Assembly: GCA_021292165.1 (NCBI GenBank)
Contig: CM037878.1
Span: 291,758,971-291,822,970 of the forward strand
DNA from: Shinisaurus crocodilurus
Taxonomy: Eukaryota > Chordata > Lepidosauria > Squamata > Shinisauridae
Length of the DNA: 64,000 nt
Reading direction: 5' to 3'
Shown: in pieces, positions 60,477 to 61,629 of the stretch
How positions within the stretch are numbered: the first letter of the stretch is position 1
Layout of the letters: the number at the start of each line of letters is the position of its first letter
Position numbers and translations under genes: made by a program
The notes under the pieces: model-generated
Databases searched by the model: none
What the model was told of the DNA's origin: nothing
What the model saw: only the letters and a program-made list of their open reading frames with translations

Positions 60477-61489
60477 TTTGTCTTTCTCTGCCTTTCTATA
60501 TGTTCCATTACACAACACAACAAGGTGGTGCTGTGGTATAGAGCAGAATTGCGAATATACAGGAGAGGCTTGGGATAATGAATCATGGCAGTATCCAAGA
60601 TAATACTGCACTTTCCTCACTAAAAAAAGCCACGACAATGACTGGAAAACACAGGAGAGGGCCTGGAGGATGACGGCGTTGTGTAAAGGACTCGCAAACT
60701 TCTGTGAGTGAGGGATCACGAGTGCACAATAAATACCTCGTGTAGAAAAGCCCTATATGTGTGGGTGCTTCCAGACAAGGCTTTTACCGTGTAATTGCCC
60801 TGCTTCGTTCACAGATTTTTACGGGCGGTCCAGCTGACATCATCTTCTATTTGTAACCCTCCAGTGTTTTCCCACTACAGCTTCTGTGCTTTTTCTTACC
60901 GGAAAAAAGTCCATTAAAGAAGGAAAGATGGAACAGCTGTACAATGACTTTTCATTGGTAGCACTAGGAGCCATCCATTTGGAAGCACCCAGTGACTGGT
61001 TTTGACTGATCGGGGAAAGTAAAGAAGCCACGGTGGCTTCTTTTCCCTGCCCTGCATGTGCTGGTCGCATGCCGCCTCATTTCCATGATTACCTGTGCTG
61101 GTCGTGGGTTGCCGACGTGTCATCCAAACCCAGTGAGGGGTGGGGGTGGCTTCTGAACCACCCCCAGAACCCTAGGTCAAGCCATGGGTTGTGGGGGTGG
61201 CTTGGAAGTCACCCCCACCACCCACCTTGCTGGGTTCAGATGATACGGCAACCCACGAGAGCCACGACCAGCACAGGTAATTATGGAAATGAGGCGGCAT
61301 GCGACCAGCACATGCAGGGCAGGGAAAAGAAGCCACCGTGGCGTCTTTTCTTTCCCTGATCATGCGAATCCAGCCGGTATCTTTTCCAGTTCTTACAGAA
61401 AGCTGCCATTACCAAAGCCCAGTGCAGGTAGAGAGGATGACCTGAGAGTCTAGGACGTCTTCCACATATCCGCTGTAATAGCAGTCATC
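2262..61489 (-). CDS. Partial ADAM-family transmembrane metalloprotease-disintegrin gene (12 exons seen)
   Basis: Spliced minus-strand gene. Visible exons, in transcript order: 61489-61413, 57831-57630, 52924-52856, 46348-46176, 38891-38744, 34544-34379, 17819-17730, 14193-14001, 8938-8755, 5821-5744, 5072-4961, 2361-2262. Wherever two adjacent exons are both visible their phases agree. Domain order is prodomain, reprolysin-type zinc protease, disintegrin, cysteine-rich, EGF-like, transmembrane. The full HExxHxxGxxHD motif and a downstream CVM (Met-turn) suggest an active cell-surface protease. Family knowledge: ADAMs shed ectodomains or act in cell adhesion, and the 20/21 group is often testis-expressed. 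Subfamily ADAM9/20/21-like is inferred from cysteine spacing and the [10 protein letters not shown] block, not from a tree. Three internal exons were not found, and both gene ends lie outside the window. Sequons are visible in several exons (NSS, NCT, NCS, NCT, NRS). Introns reach about 16.6 kb and are dominated by transposons. Confidence 0.88.
2525..2765 (+). mobile_element. tRNA-headed squamate SINE with Bov-B-type tail
   Basis: The head carries A-box-like gtggcgtagtgg and B-box-like gggttctagtccc. The body (ctgactctcacagcctaacc, gttgttgtgaggataaaatg) and tail ggggtataaatataataaat end in TAAATAAA repeats. This matches my recollection of Sauria-type SINEs mobilised by Bov-B LINEs. Confidence 0.85.
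2766..3268. other. Intron, no recognised element
   Basis: Single-copy-looking sequence within the window. No coding frame or repeat I could identify. Confidence 0.5.
3269..3312. mobile_element. Half copy of the foldback MITE
   Basis: One arm only (gggtccccagatgc...cagcatgca). No second arm or target duplication is visible. Confidence 0.6.
3500..4190 (-). repeat. LTR-like repeat, copy 1
   Basis: Minus-strand sequence homologous to 31690-32230. Shared blocks include ggagcatccaaaaccgggcggtgg-type, ccagtgttgggagcctttgc and the aataaatgtggcccagttaa signal read on the minus strand. Polyadenylation signal position suggests an LTR. Confidence 0.55.
4700..4880 (+). mobile_element. 5S-rRNA-derived SINE with CR1-like tail, copy 1
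   Basis: Positions ~4735-4793 contain agctaagcagggtc, cctggtta and acttggatgggagacc, which correspond to box A, intermediate element and box C of the vertebrate 5S rRNA internal promoter. The rest (gagcagggggttggactcga...ccttccaactctatgatct) is the 3' end of CR1. So this is a Pol III head fused to a LINE-recognised tail. Confidence 0.87.
4961..5072 (-). CDS. ADAM exon: EGF-like module and membrane-proximal stalk
   Basis: 112-nt exon (37 codons plus 1 nt), acceptor ...gttttccag, donor CACC|gtaagtg. It encodes [20 protein letters not shown], then [18 protein letters not shown]-x-C-x-x-G-W-A-P-P-x-C completes the EGF-like fold. The G-Y-G-G-S-x-D-S-G-P stalk is shared by the ADAM9/20/21 neighbourhood and is the main reason for that assignment. 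Confidence 0.94.
5744..5821 (-). CDS. ADAM exon: end of cysteine-rich domain, start of EGF-like segment
   Basis: 78-nt, 26-codon phase-0 exon with a strong donor GGG|gtaagtaac and acceptor ...tttctag. It encodes [20 protein letters not shown] followed by DCNNHG. K|I-C-x-N-x-x-C-V and D-C-x-x-x-x-C-N-N-x-G match the segment leading into the ADAM EGF-like module. NRS is a possible glycosylation site. Confidence 0.93.
5922..6371 (-). mobile_element. CR1 LINE 3' end with 16-bp target duplication
   Basis: Minus-strand CR1 with tail complement tcatagaatcatag at 5924 and body through gaggagggcaacaaggacg-type sequence. Flanked by the 16-nt direct repeat tatctggcaaatattc (5906-5921 and 6372-6387), so both insertion boundaries are exact. 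Confidence 0.92.
6388..7226. other. Intron, low-complexity stretches only
   Basis: Contains A-rich and G-rich runs at about 6850-7035 and no supported exon or intact element. Confidence 0.5.
7227..7364. mobile_element. Foldback hAT-like MITE, older copy
   Basis: Palindrome CAGTGTTCTCC...GGAGAACACTG with flanking ccctagcc / ccctagtg (6 of 8 matching), as expected for a decayed target duplication. Confidence 0.85.
7744..7914 (+). mobile_element. Short LINE (L1-type) 3' end with 17-bp target duplication
   Basis: 171 bp ending ...gaaataaaattcataaaa, flanked by 17-nt direct repeats cagacaaatgccacctg (7727-7743) and cagacaaacgccacctg (7915-7931), 16 of 17 identical. Duplication length and the A-rich end suit target-primed reverse transcription. 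Confidence 0.75.
8247..8418 (+). mobile_element. Same SINE, 5' truncated
   Basis: Starts within the body at tgaaactcactgggtgac and runs to the TAAATAAA tail. The tRNA-like head is missing. Confidence 0.82.
8590..8716. repeat. (AAAGC)n / (AAAAGC)n microsatellite
   Basis: About 127 nt of mixed AAAGC and AAAAGC units. On the ADAM transcript strand it is a GCTTT-rich pyrimidine tract starting about 40 nt after the donor at 8755. The Lys/Gln-rich and Leu/Phe-rich open frames here come from the repeat. Confidence 0.95.
8755..8938 (-). CDS. ADAM exon: cysteine-rich domain
   Basis: 184-nt exon (1 nt plus 61 codons), acceptor ...tctttcag, donor AAG|gtaactg. It encodes [20 protein letters not shown], then a segment with [20 protein letters not shown] and [17 protein letters not shown] and C-W-G-x-x-x-x-L-G are conserved in the ADAM cysteine-rich domain, which contributes to substrate contact. 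It ends in phase 0 and joins to ICINRSC at 5821. A pentamer microsatellite starts only about 40 nt downstream of the donor, in the intron. Confidence 0.94.
9040..9440 (+). mobile_element. CR1 endonuclease-region fragment
   Basis: Decayed plus-strand sequence resembling the CR1 endonuclease domain (ggatgctgttatccctggat, gggtggtgttgctctgtatg, i.e. an IPGF...GVALYV-like region) with frameshifts. Confidence 0.6.
10367..11066. mobile_element. hAT element with CAGGGGTCCTCAAACT ends
   Basis: Termini CAGGGGTCCTCAAACT and AGTTTGAAGACCCCTG are inverted copies, flanked by perfect 8-bp duplication tcctaaag (10359-10366, 11067-11074). The ends are rich in GGCC/CCGG (gcccgcgggcc). An L2-like 3' end in minus orientation has inserted at about 10551-10715. 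The terminus resembles widespread vertebrate hAT families, but I do not assign a named one. Confidence 0.9.
10551..10715 (-). mobile_element. L2-like 3' end nested in a hAT element
   Basis: Minus-strand ccgcccaatagccaaagctc-type tail with (TTTA)n. A plus-strand copy lies at 598-745. Confidence 0.78.
11140..11755 (+). mobile_element. L2-like LINE 3' end
   Basis: Open frame 11157-11591 with [35 protein letters not shown] and [16 protein letters not shown], homologous to the C-terminus of 19561-20487 but a different subfamily. 3' UTR ggccagatgggcgataaata and (TAAA)n tail. It is 5' truncated. Confidence 0.87.
11756..12490 (-). mobile_element. L2-like LINE fragment, minus strand
   Basis: Minus-strand protein fragment [20 protein letters not shown] matches the [12 protein letters not shown] segment of the L2-like RT. 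Frameshifts and stops follow. Confidence 0.75.
12491..14000. other. Intron downstream of the 14001 exon
   Basis: The missing cysteine-rich exon would be expected between 14000 and 8939. I saw no frame with the expected C-F/Y...R-F-G-N/H-C-G pattern here. Confidence 0.5.
14001..14193 (-). CDS. ADAM exon: disintegrin loop (ECD type) and start of cysteine-rich domain
   Basis: Acceptor ...tccaacag; the exon starts [20 protein letters not shown] and continues [20 protein letters not shown], then CFLGNC and VLFGEG. The loop carries the usual E-C-D rather than RGD. No GT donor lies where the family boundary falls (after F-G-x-G). A GC donor, GAAG|gcaagg, fits, giving 193 nt and phase 1; this is why 14001 is chosen as the end. 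The frame stays open a little further, to about 13977. The next family exon (C-F/Y...N...G-x-R-F-G-N/H-C-G) was not found before 8938. Confidence 0.9.
14433..15173. mobile_element. hAT-type non-autonomous element, GACTCG family, copy 1
   Basis: Begins CAGGGATG and ends CATCCCTG, flanked by a perfect 8-bp duplication gctctccc (14425-14432 and 15174-15181). Both ends are dense in GACTCG/CGAGTC hexamers; the middle holds low-complexity CTGCCTG-rich sequence. Eight-bp duplications and CAGGG ends are diagnostic of hAT transposons. Confidence 0.93.
15174..15840. other. Intron, unassigned
   Basis: No coding frame and no recognised repeat. Confidence 0.45.
15841..16317 (+). repeat. Possible solo LTR
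   Basis: TG...CA-bounded segment with a TATA-like ggctatatatggagg at about 16040 and a duplicated 20-nt unit gaagcctgaaggcccaaaca (about 15879 and 15915). No target duplication confirmed. Confidence 0.4.
16318..17129. other. Intron, GC-richer, unassigned
   Basis: Overlapping open frames on both strands lack recognisable protein features and reflect base composition. A poly-C run lies at about 16994-17004. Confidence 0.45.
17730..17819 (-). CDS. ADAM exon: disintegrin domain core (30 codons)
   Basis: 90-nt phase-0 exon, acceptor ...tttcccag, donor AAG|gtaagat. It encodes [20 protein letters not shown] followed by [10 protein letters not shown]. The CC...C...C....CC..C pattern is the disintegrin signature between the CDCG motif and the integrin-loop exon. 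Introns of about 16.6 kb and 3.5 kb flank it. An inverted, truncated copy of its 3' part lies at about 35838-35885, next to a copy of its downstream intron. Confidence 0.95.
18040..18123 (+). mobile_element. CR1 3' terminal fragment
   Basis: Sequence ggccttgtaggccccttcca and attctatgattcta is the CR1 3' end. A similar short piece occurs at 19024-19074. Confidence 0.8.
19024..19074 (+). mobile_element. CR1 3' terminal fragment
   Basis: gatggccttgtaggcccctt and ttctatgattctatga; severely 5' truncated. Confidence 0.8.
19107..19241. mobile_element. Foldback hAT-like MITE, ~135-bp family
   Basis: Near-perfect palindrome: CAGTGTTCTCCAACCTTGGG...and its inverse ending AACACTG, with arms of about 65 nt. 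Perfect 8-bp duplication tcctagat (19099-19106, 19242-19249). It would form a long hairpin as RNA or single-stranded DNA. Confidence 0.92.
19556..20706 (+). mobile_element. L2-like LINE, 5' truncated, with (ATT)n tail
   Basis: Contains the RT frame annotated at 19561-20487, then a 3' UTR with gtaaaccgcccagggagctt and cggctgttgggcagtatata and a terminal (ATT)n tract at about 20678-20706. Confidence 0.88.
19561..20487 (+). CDS. Truncated L2-like reverse transcriptase, uninterrupted 308 codons
   Basis: The frame contains the RT catalytic box in [15 protein letters not shown], then [20 protein letters not shown], a thumb region with [12 protein letters not shown] and [14 protein letters not shown], and the C-terminal [15 protein letters not shown]. 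This order is typical of L2/CR1-clade ORF2 C-termini. The endonuclease and the early RT motifs are absent because of 5' truncation, so the product could not retrotranspose. The annotated Met is simply the first after truncation. The lack of stops over 0.9 kb suggests a fairly young insertion. It lies in the ADAM intron on the opposite strand. Confidence 0.85.
   Translation: MLFNIYMKTLSGVIRSFGVRCHQYADDTQLYFSFSSSAGEAVDVLNWCLAATMDWMRANKLRLNPDKTEMLLVGASSDRMEGVQPVLDGVALPLKEQVRSLGVLLEPSLSLEAQVASVARSAFYQLWLVAQLCLYLDRDSLISVIYALVISKLDYCNVLYVGLPLKTVRKLQLVQNAAARLISGARRSEHITPVLAHLHWLPVCFRAQFKVLVLTFKALHGLRPQYLTERLSQPQSTRSLCSTSGAFLRLPPPREARQVATRRRAFSVVAPQLWNKLPPEACLAPTLQSFRRQHQVKTALYTKAFNPT
20930..21138 (-). 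mobile_element. CR1/L3-like fragment
   Basis: Minus-strand piece (gtacttccttttatctgtcc, attatgagggagaaaaacat). A related piece lies at about 18740-18845. Confidence 0.6.
21139..21582 (+). mobile_element. L2-like LINE 3' end
   Basis: Carries [20 protein letters not shown], then a 3' UTR with gagccccccagagaactttg and a (TAAA)n tail. Confidence 0.82.
22102..22629 (-). mobile_element. Solo LTR-like element
   Basis: 528 bp bounded by TGTTGTG and CACAACA. On the minus strand it carries gtgaataaacag, a polyadenylation-type signal, near its 3' end. No coding sequence. Flanking bases do not give a convincing target duplication, so the class (endogenous retrovirus or gypsy) is open. Confidence 0.55.
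23026..23257 (+). mobile_element. CR1 3' end nested in an opposite-strand CR1
   Basis: Plus-strand CR1 from caggaaaaatttcctgactg to ttctatgattctatgg. The minus-strand CR1 resumes on the far side. Confidence 0.85.
23864..23997. mobile_element. Foldback hAT-like MITE, second family
   Basis: Imperfect palindrome CAGGGTGGGCAG...CTGCCCACCCCTG around ccaactcccag-like arms. Flanks ttataaac / gtgtagac match at 5 of 8, consistent with an old hAT insertion. Confidence 0.7.
24600..25033 (+). mobile_element. LINE-type 3' end with agatgttt repeats and ATT tail
   Basis: Plus-strand element with repeated agatgttttaaagatgttt, then ctcgatctagatggagaggc and an (ATT)n tail. Its first 190 nt are an open stretch of unknown product ([20 protein letters not shown]), probably the end of the LINE or of a passenger sequence. 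Confidence 0.6.
25801..25935. mobile_element. Foldback hAT-like MITE, ~135-bp family
   Basis: Same palindrome with CAGCG...CGCTG tips and perfect 8-bp duplication ctttaaag (25793-25800, 25936-25943). It is inserted into the L1 remnant of 25258-28560, so it is younger than that L1. Confidence 0.92.
26776..27046. mobile_element. Mariner/Tigger-like MITE
   Basis: Ends CAGTCATGCCTTGGATT and AATCCAAGGTATTACTG are inverted copies flanked by TA on both sides, as in Tc1/mariner-class elements. An (AAT)n run lies inside. It interrupts the L1 remnant. Confidence 0.82.
28756..29751. mobile_element. hAT-type element, GACTCG family, copy 2 (longest, with transposase remnant)
   Basis: CAGGGATG...CATCCCTG ends with perfect 8-bp duplication gtggttac (28748-28755, 29752-29759). 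This 996-bp copy has the same GACTCG-rich termini as the other four. It also keeps about 290 bp resembling the C-terminal dimerisation region of a hAT transposase, annotated separately. Confidence 0.94.
28963..29247 (+). pseudogene. hAT transposase C-terminal remnant
   Basis: Open stretch of 94 codons inside hAT copy 2, ending at a stop after ...CNMDKF. It contains [20 protein letters not shown], then VFSEGG and RPHRSRM. The P-A-S-S-x-P-x-E-R-x-F-S-x-G block is the conserved hAT-family dimerisation motif. There is no DDE catalytic core or DNA-binding finger, so it cannot be a complete transposase. It is most likely left over from internal deletion of a full-length element. Confidence 0.85.
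29752..30613. other. Intron, unassigned
   Basis: Starts with a long G run after the hAT target duplication. No supported element or exon. Confidence 0.45.
30622..31221. mobile_element. hAT-type element, GACTCG family, copy 3
   Basis: CAGGGATG...CATCCCTG with perfect 8-bp duplication ctctttac (30614-30621, 31222-31229). 600 bp, GACTCG-rich at both ends, in the opposite internal orientation to copies 1, 2 and 5. Confidence 0.93.
31387..31636. mobile_element. Mariner/Tigger-like MITE, second copy, inverted
   Basis: Same element as 26776-27046 in the opposite orientation: CAGTAATACCTTGGATT at the left and AATCCAAAGCATGACTG at the right, with TA flanks. It lacks the long (AAT)n run. Confidence 0.82.
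31690..32230 (+). repeat. LTR-like repeat, copy 2
   Basis: Plus-strand copy with aggagccaatattaggacct, gaggcctttgttctcgccaa, aaaggctcccaacactggaa and a terminal gtaaataaacgtggcccagt. It is in the opposite orientation to 3500-4190. No coding sequence or target duplication identified. Confidence 0.55.
32882..33016. mobile_element. Foldback hAT-like MITE, ~135-bp family
   Basis: Palindrome with CAGTG...CACTG tips and perfect 8-bp duplication tattagac (32874-32881, 33017-33024). It sits at the edge of a plus-strand L1 fragment. Confidence 0.92.
33025..33740 (+). mobile_element. L1 LINE fragment, plus strand
   Basis: Decayed ORF2 palm region ([19 protein letters not shown]), then [10 protein letters not shown] and YLGILIPR, with stops. 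Confidence 0.75.
33741..34378. other. Intron downstream of the 34379 exon
   Basis: No exon or intact element recognised. Partly inverted blocks around 33760-33960 suggest an old DNA-transposon remnant. Confidence 0.4.
34379..34544 (-). CDS. ADAM exon: protease-disintegrin junction, [16 protein letters not shown]
   Basis: 166-nt exon (1 nt plus 55 codons), acceptor ...tgttacag, donor GAG|gtgagac. It encodes [20 protein letters not shown], then a segment ending [19 protein letters not shown]. The F/L-S-N-C-S motif marks the end of the protease domain, and C-G-N-G-V-x-x-x-x-E-E-C-D-C-G is the hallmark start of the disintegrin domain, whose acidic residues bind calcium in the family. It ends in phase 0 and joins without a gap to ECRRHGCC in the exon at 17819. 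Confidence 0.95.
34845..35061 (+). mobile_element. L2-like LINE 3' fragment truncated at the duplication boundary
   Basis: gaatgagctccccaaagagg through ttgtattttgtggtttta. Its expected cagagagcttt...tataaa tail is missing, and the copied ADAM intron sequence starts immediately after. Confidence 0.75.
35062..35689 (+). repeat. Copy of ADAM intron sequence from 17130-17730
   Basis: Same-orientation copy of the intron immediately 3' of the disintegrin exon. Shared blocks include aattctcctgtgtgtggaat, cagccccaggcaaacactgg, ggaggctgtttgggctgccc and cgaagac...gatctgtctctacccc. It lacks about 55 nt present at 17226-17281. The last unit, gacatttacttc...ttatcttaccttaatg, is itself repeated (35590 and 35648). 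The copy ends at the donor-side exon boundary. Confidence 0.88.
35690..35824. mobile_element. Foldback hAT-like MITE inserted in the rearranged intron copy
   Basis: Palindrome with tips CAGTGTTTCTCAACC and its inverse, and perfect 8-bp duplication ccttaatg (35682-35689, 35825-35832). It landed exactly between the copied intron piece and the inverted exon copy, so it postdates that rearrangement. Confidence 0.92.
35838..35890 (+). pseudogene. Inverted partial copy of the ADAM disintegrin exon
   Basis: Plus-strand gacattgactgcctttatgg and actctgctgtgagaaatgta reproduce the last ~45 nt of the exon at 17819-17730 ([14 protein letters not shown]) with one silent change seen (tgt to tgc). A gtaagag donor-like sequence follows. 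It is antisense to the host gene and lacks the 5' half and acceptor, so it is non-functional. Confidence 0.88.
35891..37399. other. Intron, unassigned
   Basis: Contains G runs at about 36650-36680 and paired motifs gagctcttcatc (36615) and gatgaagagttc (36903) in inverted orientation, suggesting an old repeat of unknown class. No coding evidence. Confidence 0.45.
37400..37655 (-). mobile_element. CR1 LINE 3' end
   Basis: Minus-strand CR1 from the tail complement (agatcatagaataatagaac) through ctgacagtcaggaaattttt. Confidence 0.85.
38264..38566. mobile_element. Harbinger-like MITE, TAA target site
   Basis: GGGCTAAACTGCATGTTA at the left pairs with TAACATGTAGTCTTGCCC at the right, with TAA on both sides (38261-38263, 38567-38569). 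The interior holds further inverted blocks (gggaatgtaacccc / ggggttacattccc type). 3-bp TAA duplications point to PIF/Harbinger. Confidence 0.7.
38744..38891 (-). CDS. ADAM exon: zinc-binding catalytic site
   Basis: 148-nt exon, acceptor ...tatacag, donor GC|gtgagtatc. It encodes [18 protein letters not shown], then [20 protein letters not shown] and MVAAGP. All catalytic features are intact: three zinc-ligand histidines, the glutamate base, the glycine turn and the trailing HD, with CVM as the Met-turn. The C-x-C...C-V-M spacing is ADAM-like, and NCT is a sequon. Its final GC plus the first A of the next exon gives Ala, so the phase agrees with the exon at 34544. Confidence 0.95.
39206..39655. 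repeat. GC-rich element with imperfect inverted ends
   Basis: About 450 bp, strikingly GC-rich against AT-rich neighbours. Left ...gttcgcacgacc and right ...gttgtgcgaacacacccc are inverted copies at about two thirds identity. The long open frames here follow from base composition, not from a gene. Probably a DNA transposon of unknown class. Confidence 0.55.
39879..40014. mobile_element. Foldback hAT-like MITE, divergent copy
   Basis: Starts CAGTGTTCTCCAACCTTGGG and ends ACCCAAGGTTGGATAGCCCTG. The arms differ more than in other copies and the flanks no longer match convincingly, so this is an older member. Confidence 0.75.
40903..41598. mobile_element. hAT-type element, GACTCG family, copy 4
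   Basis: CAGGGATG...CATCCCTG with perfect 8-bp duplication gggagtag (40895-40902, 41599-41606). 696 bp, same internal orientation as copy 3. Confidence 0.93.
42705..42842 (-). mobile_element. 5S-derived SINE with CR1-like tail, copy 2, head truncated
   Basis: Minus orientation. CR1-like tail at 42705-42790, then complement of box C and box A sequence (ggtctcccatccaagtaata, gaccctgcttagctt). The 5' part of the head is lost. Confidence 0.85.
42914..43115. mobile_element. Harbinger-like MITE, GGGTGCTTCCAGA ends
   Basis: Termini GGGTGCTTCCAGA and TCTGGAAGTACCC, flanked by TTA on both sides (42911-42913, 43116-43118). 202 bp, no coding capacity. Confidence 0.72.
43769..44473. mobile_element. hAT-type element with very GC-rich core
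   Basis: Begins CAGGACCGGTGCAGGGCAG and ends GCGCCAGCCCTG, flanked by perfect 8-bp duplication tctctacc (43761-43768, 44474-44481). The termini include CGCCCTAGGCG-type sequence. The core (about 44110-44280) is a guanine-run tract of imperfect ggcggc/ggtgggg repeats. It explains long Pro/Gly/Ala-rich open frames on both strands here, which are not genes. Related ends occur at 61630-61796. Confidence 0.88.
44515..44635. mobile_element. Foldback hAT-like MITE, 121-bp copy with shortened loop
   Basis: Same family with a small deletion in the second arm. Perfect 8-bp duplication ggctagag (44507-44514, 44636-44643). Confidence 0.9.
44745..45065 (-). mobile_element. L2-like LINE 3' end, minus strand
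   Basis: Minus-strand frame [20 protein letters not shown], then ALKTWLF, and a 3' UTR ending in a (TAAA)n tract read as (ATTT)n on plus at 44742-44776. A (CA)n run lies in the UTR. Confidence 0.85.
45066..46175. other. Intron downstream of the 46176 exon
   Basis: No catalytic-loop exon recognised, although one is expected between here and 38891. Confidence 0.45.
46176..46348 (-). CDS. ADAM exon: metalloprotease domain, GLELWT strand
   Basis: 173-nt exon (57 codons plus 2 nt), acceptor ...attttcag, donor AC|gtaagactcc. It encodes [20 protein letters not shown], then a stretch ending [11 protein letters not shown]-x-L-V-G-L-E-x-W-T and the H-F-D-H-A-x-x-I-T segment correspond to the second strand and the region before the G-x-A-Y-x-G-x-x-C loop of reprolysins. 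The following exon, which should carry that loop, starts in phase 2 and must end in phase 1; it was not recognised in the repeat-rich 7.3 kb downstream. Confidence 0.9.
47770..49480 (+). mobile_element. CR1 LINE body, heavily decayed
   Basis: Plus-strand CR1 with many frameshifts. Landmarks include gaactgagaggcaaat-like and gagctaataaatcaccaggc (RT region), gtttgctgatgacaccaagt (FADDTK-type RT active-site region) and ccaagaaagagatcttggga. A minus-strand LINE tail is inserted at about 48175-48360. Confidence 0.78.
48175..48360 (-). mobile_element. LINE 3' tail inserted in the CR1
   Basis: Minus-strand copy of the tail at 24800-25033: cctctccatctagatcgagg and a run of aacatcttaaaa/aacatcctaaaa units ending in an (ATA)n tract. 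It falls inside CR1 sequence. Confidence 0.7.
49566..51045 (-). CDS. Non-LTR retrotransposon reverse transcriptase with C-terminal zinc finger
   Basis: Uninterrupted minus-strand frame to a stop at 49566. The Met at 51074 lies upstream of the homologous part, so the retrotransposon starts near 51045 by 5' truncation. Domains in order: RT motifs [39 protein letters not shown]; catalytic [20 protein letters not shown]; thumb [42 protein letters not shown]; then a basic stretch and [21 protein letters not shown], a C2H2-type finger. About 490 codons without a stop or frameshift indicate recent arrival. No endonuclease domain is present. The clade is unclear to me; a finger at the RT C-terminus is seen in several non-LTR clades. 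It is inside an ADAM intron, on the same strand as the host gene. Confidence 0.85.
51080..52855. other. Intron, mostly unassigned
   Basis: A CR1-like 3' end at about 51270-51335 (gcagggggttggactcgatg) is the only clear repeat. The second metalloprotease exon would be expected between 52856 and 46348 but was not recognised. Confidence 0.5.
52856..52924 (-). CDS. ADAM exon: start of metalloprotease domain
   Basis: 69-nt, 23-codon phase-0 exon, acceptor ...attccag, donor ACG|gtaaatg. It encodes [20 protein letters not shown] followed by KST. R-Y-L-E-x-x-x-V-V-D matches the first beta strand of reprolysin catalytic domains (usually R-Y-V/I-E-L-x-V-V-A/V-D). The next exon of the family, of about 70 nt and covering the helix before the I-x-L-V-G-L-E-x-W strand, was not found between here and 46348. 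Confidence 0.85.
52925..55229. other. Intron, unassigned
   Basis: Moderately GC-rich stretches at 53360-53760 give overlapping open frames with no recognisable domains. LTR origin is possible but unsupported. Confidence 0.4.
55467..56015. mobile_element. hAT-type element, GACTCG family, copy 5
   Basis: CAGGGATG...CATCCCTG with perfect 8-bp duplication ctatcaca (55459-55466, 56016-56023). 549 bp. It retains a shorter piece of the transposase-derived interior seen in copy 2 (about 55615-55818), deleted before the dimerisation motif. It interrupts a run of older repeat sequence. Confidence 0.93.
56050..56445 (+). mobile_element. CR1/L3-like LINE 3' region
   Basis: Plus-strand sequence ggtgggagattcaggacaga ... 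tcctgatggcgttatgcttc ... gaacagaatgctggactgga ... ctgatccagcagggc, an abundant CR1-related 3' region. Confidence 0.75.
56446..57629. other. Intron, LINE-tail-like pieces
   Basis: A 3' LINE-like tail (gaggcagtatataaatgcta then (CAA)n) at about 56900-56960. Otherwise nothing recognised. Confidence 0.45.
57630..57831 (-). CDS. ADAM exon: prodomain C-terminal half with cysteine-switch-like Cys
   Basis: 202-nt exon (1 nt plus 67 codons), acceptor ...tccccag, donor GGA|gtaagtag. It reads [20 protein letters not shown], then [13 protein letters not shown] and F-x-H-L-I-Y are typical of the ADAM prodomain. EPCRGVVED further along sits where ADAMs carry the cysteine switch that ligates the catalytic zinc. 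NSS is a possible N-glycosylation site. The exon ends in phase 0 and joins directly to the exon at 52924. Confidence 0.92.
58200..58640 (+). mobile_element. CR1/L3-like fragment
   Basis: Decayed plus-strand sequence with gatgggagattcaggacaca and tatttcttcacacagtgcat. Truncated by the 5S SINE insertion that follows. Confidence 0.6.
58641..59370 (-). mobile_element. 5S-derived SINE copy 3, split by a CR1
   Basis: Tail at 58641-58684 and the rest at 59245-59370 form one minus-strand SINE. The break falls at ...aaggct / gagtccaacc, a continuous point in copy 2. The head keeps ggtctcccatccaagtaata and gaccctgcttagctttcc plus upstream ctggctcagcttgtctgag-type sequence. Confidence 0.85.
58685..59244 (+). 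mobile_element. CR1 LINE 3' end nested in a 5S SINE
   Basis: 560 bp of CR1. It encodes RT C-terminal sequence ([20 protein letters not shown], then [19 protein letters not shown] and IRQWNQ), then the 3' UTR ending in attctatgattctatga. A stop shortly after IRQWNQ breaks the frame. Confidence 0.92.
59742..59970 (+). mobile_element. Same SINE, nearly full length
   Basis: Retains gtggtgagagtattggactt, gggttctagtcccc, the body and the TAAATAAA tail. The extreme 5' end is eroded. Confidence 0.82.
60439..60475. repeat. (TG)n microsatellite
   Basis: About 18 TG units. Other simple runs: (CA)n at 40585-40609 and 44851-44873, (AAT)n at 26940-26976, (TAG)n at 63666-63702 and (GTTGT)n at 24170-24198. 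Confidence 0.93.
60763..60990. mobile_element. MITE related to 42914-43115
   Basis: Termini gggtgcttcc and ggaagcaccc with a similar interior (ttaatgg/ccattaaagaagg region). The flanks do not show a clean 3-bp duplication. Confidence 0.55.
61008..61361. repeat. Long foldback palindrome (~354 bp)
   Basis: Left arm from gatcggggaaag at 61008 and right arm ending ctttccctgatc at 61361 are inverted copies over roughly 120 nt with few mismatches (shared blocks agaagccac, ccctgccctgcatgtgctgg, catgccgcctcatttcca, cctgtgctggtcgtg). Weaker pairing continues toward the centre. No clear target duplication was identified, so the transposon class is unknown. Confidence 0.8.
61413..61489 (-). CDS. ADAM exon: prodomain, [10 protein letters not shown] block
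   Basis: 77-nt exon with acceptor ...ttgcag and donor TG|gtaatgg. It encodes [20 protein letters not shown] followed by TCTGL. The D-C-Y-Y-x-G-Y-V-E and S-T-C-x-G-L signatures are the conserved heart of the ADAM prodomain, which keeps the protease latent and helps it fold. It ends in phase 2, and its last two bases join the next exon to give Trp. This is the most 5' exon visible; earlier prodomain and signal-peptide exons were not recognised between here and the right edge. Confidence 0.9.
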
Positions 61490-61629
61490 CTGCAAGGCCC
61501 AAACACACATCTTCAGAACAAATTCAAATGAAGCTGAATAGAACAATTTGCCTAAAGAAGTTTTACCTGGCATGCCTCTAGTTTCAGAATCTTGACCATT
61601 CTGCACAAATCCTGGTTCATGCTTGAGAG

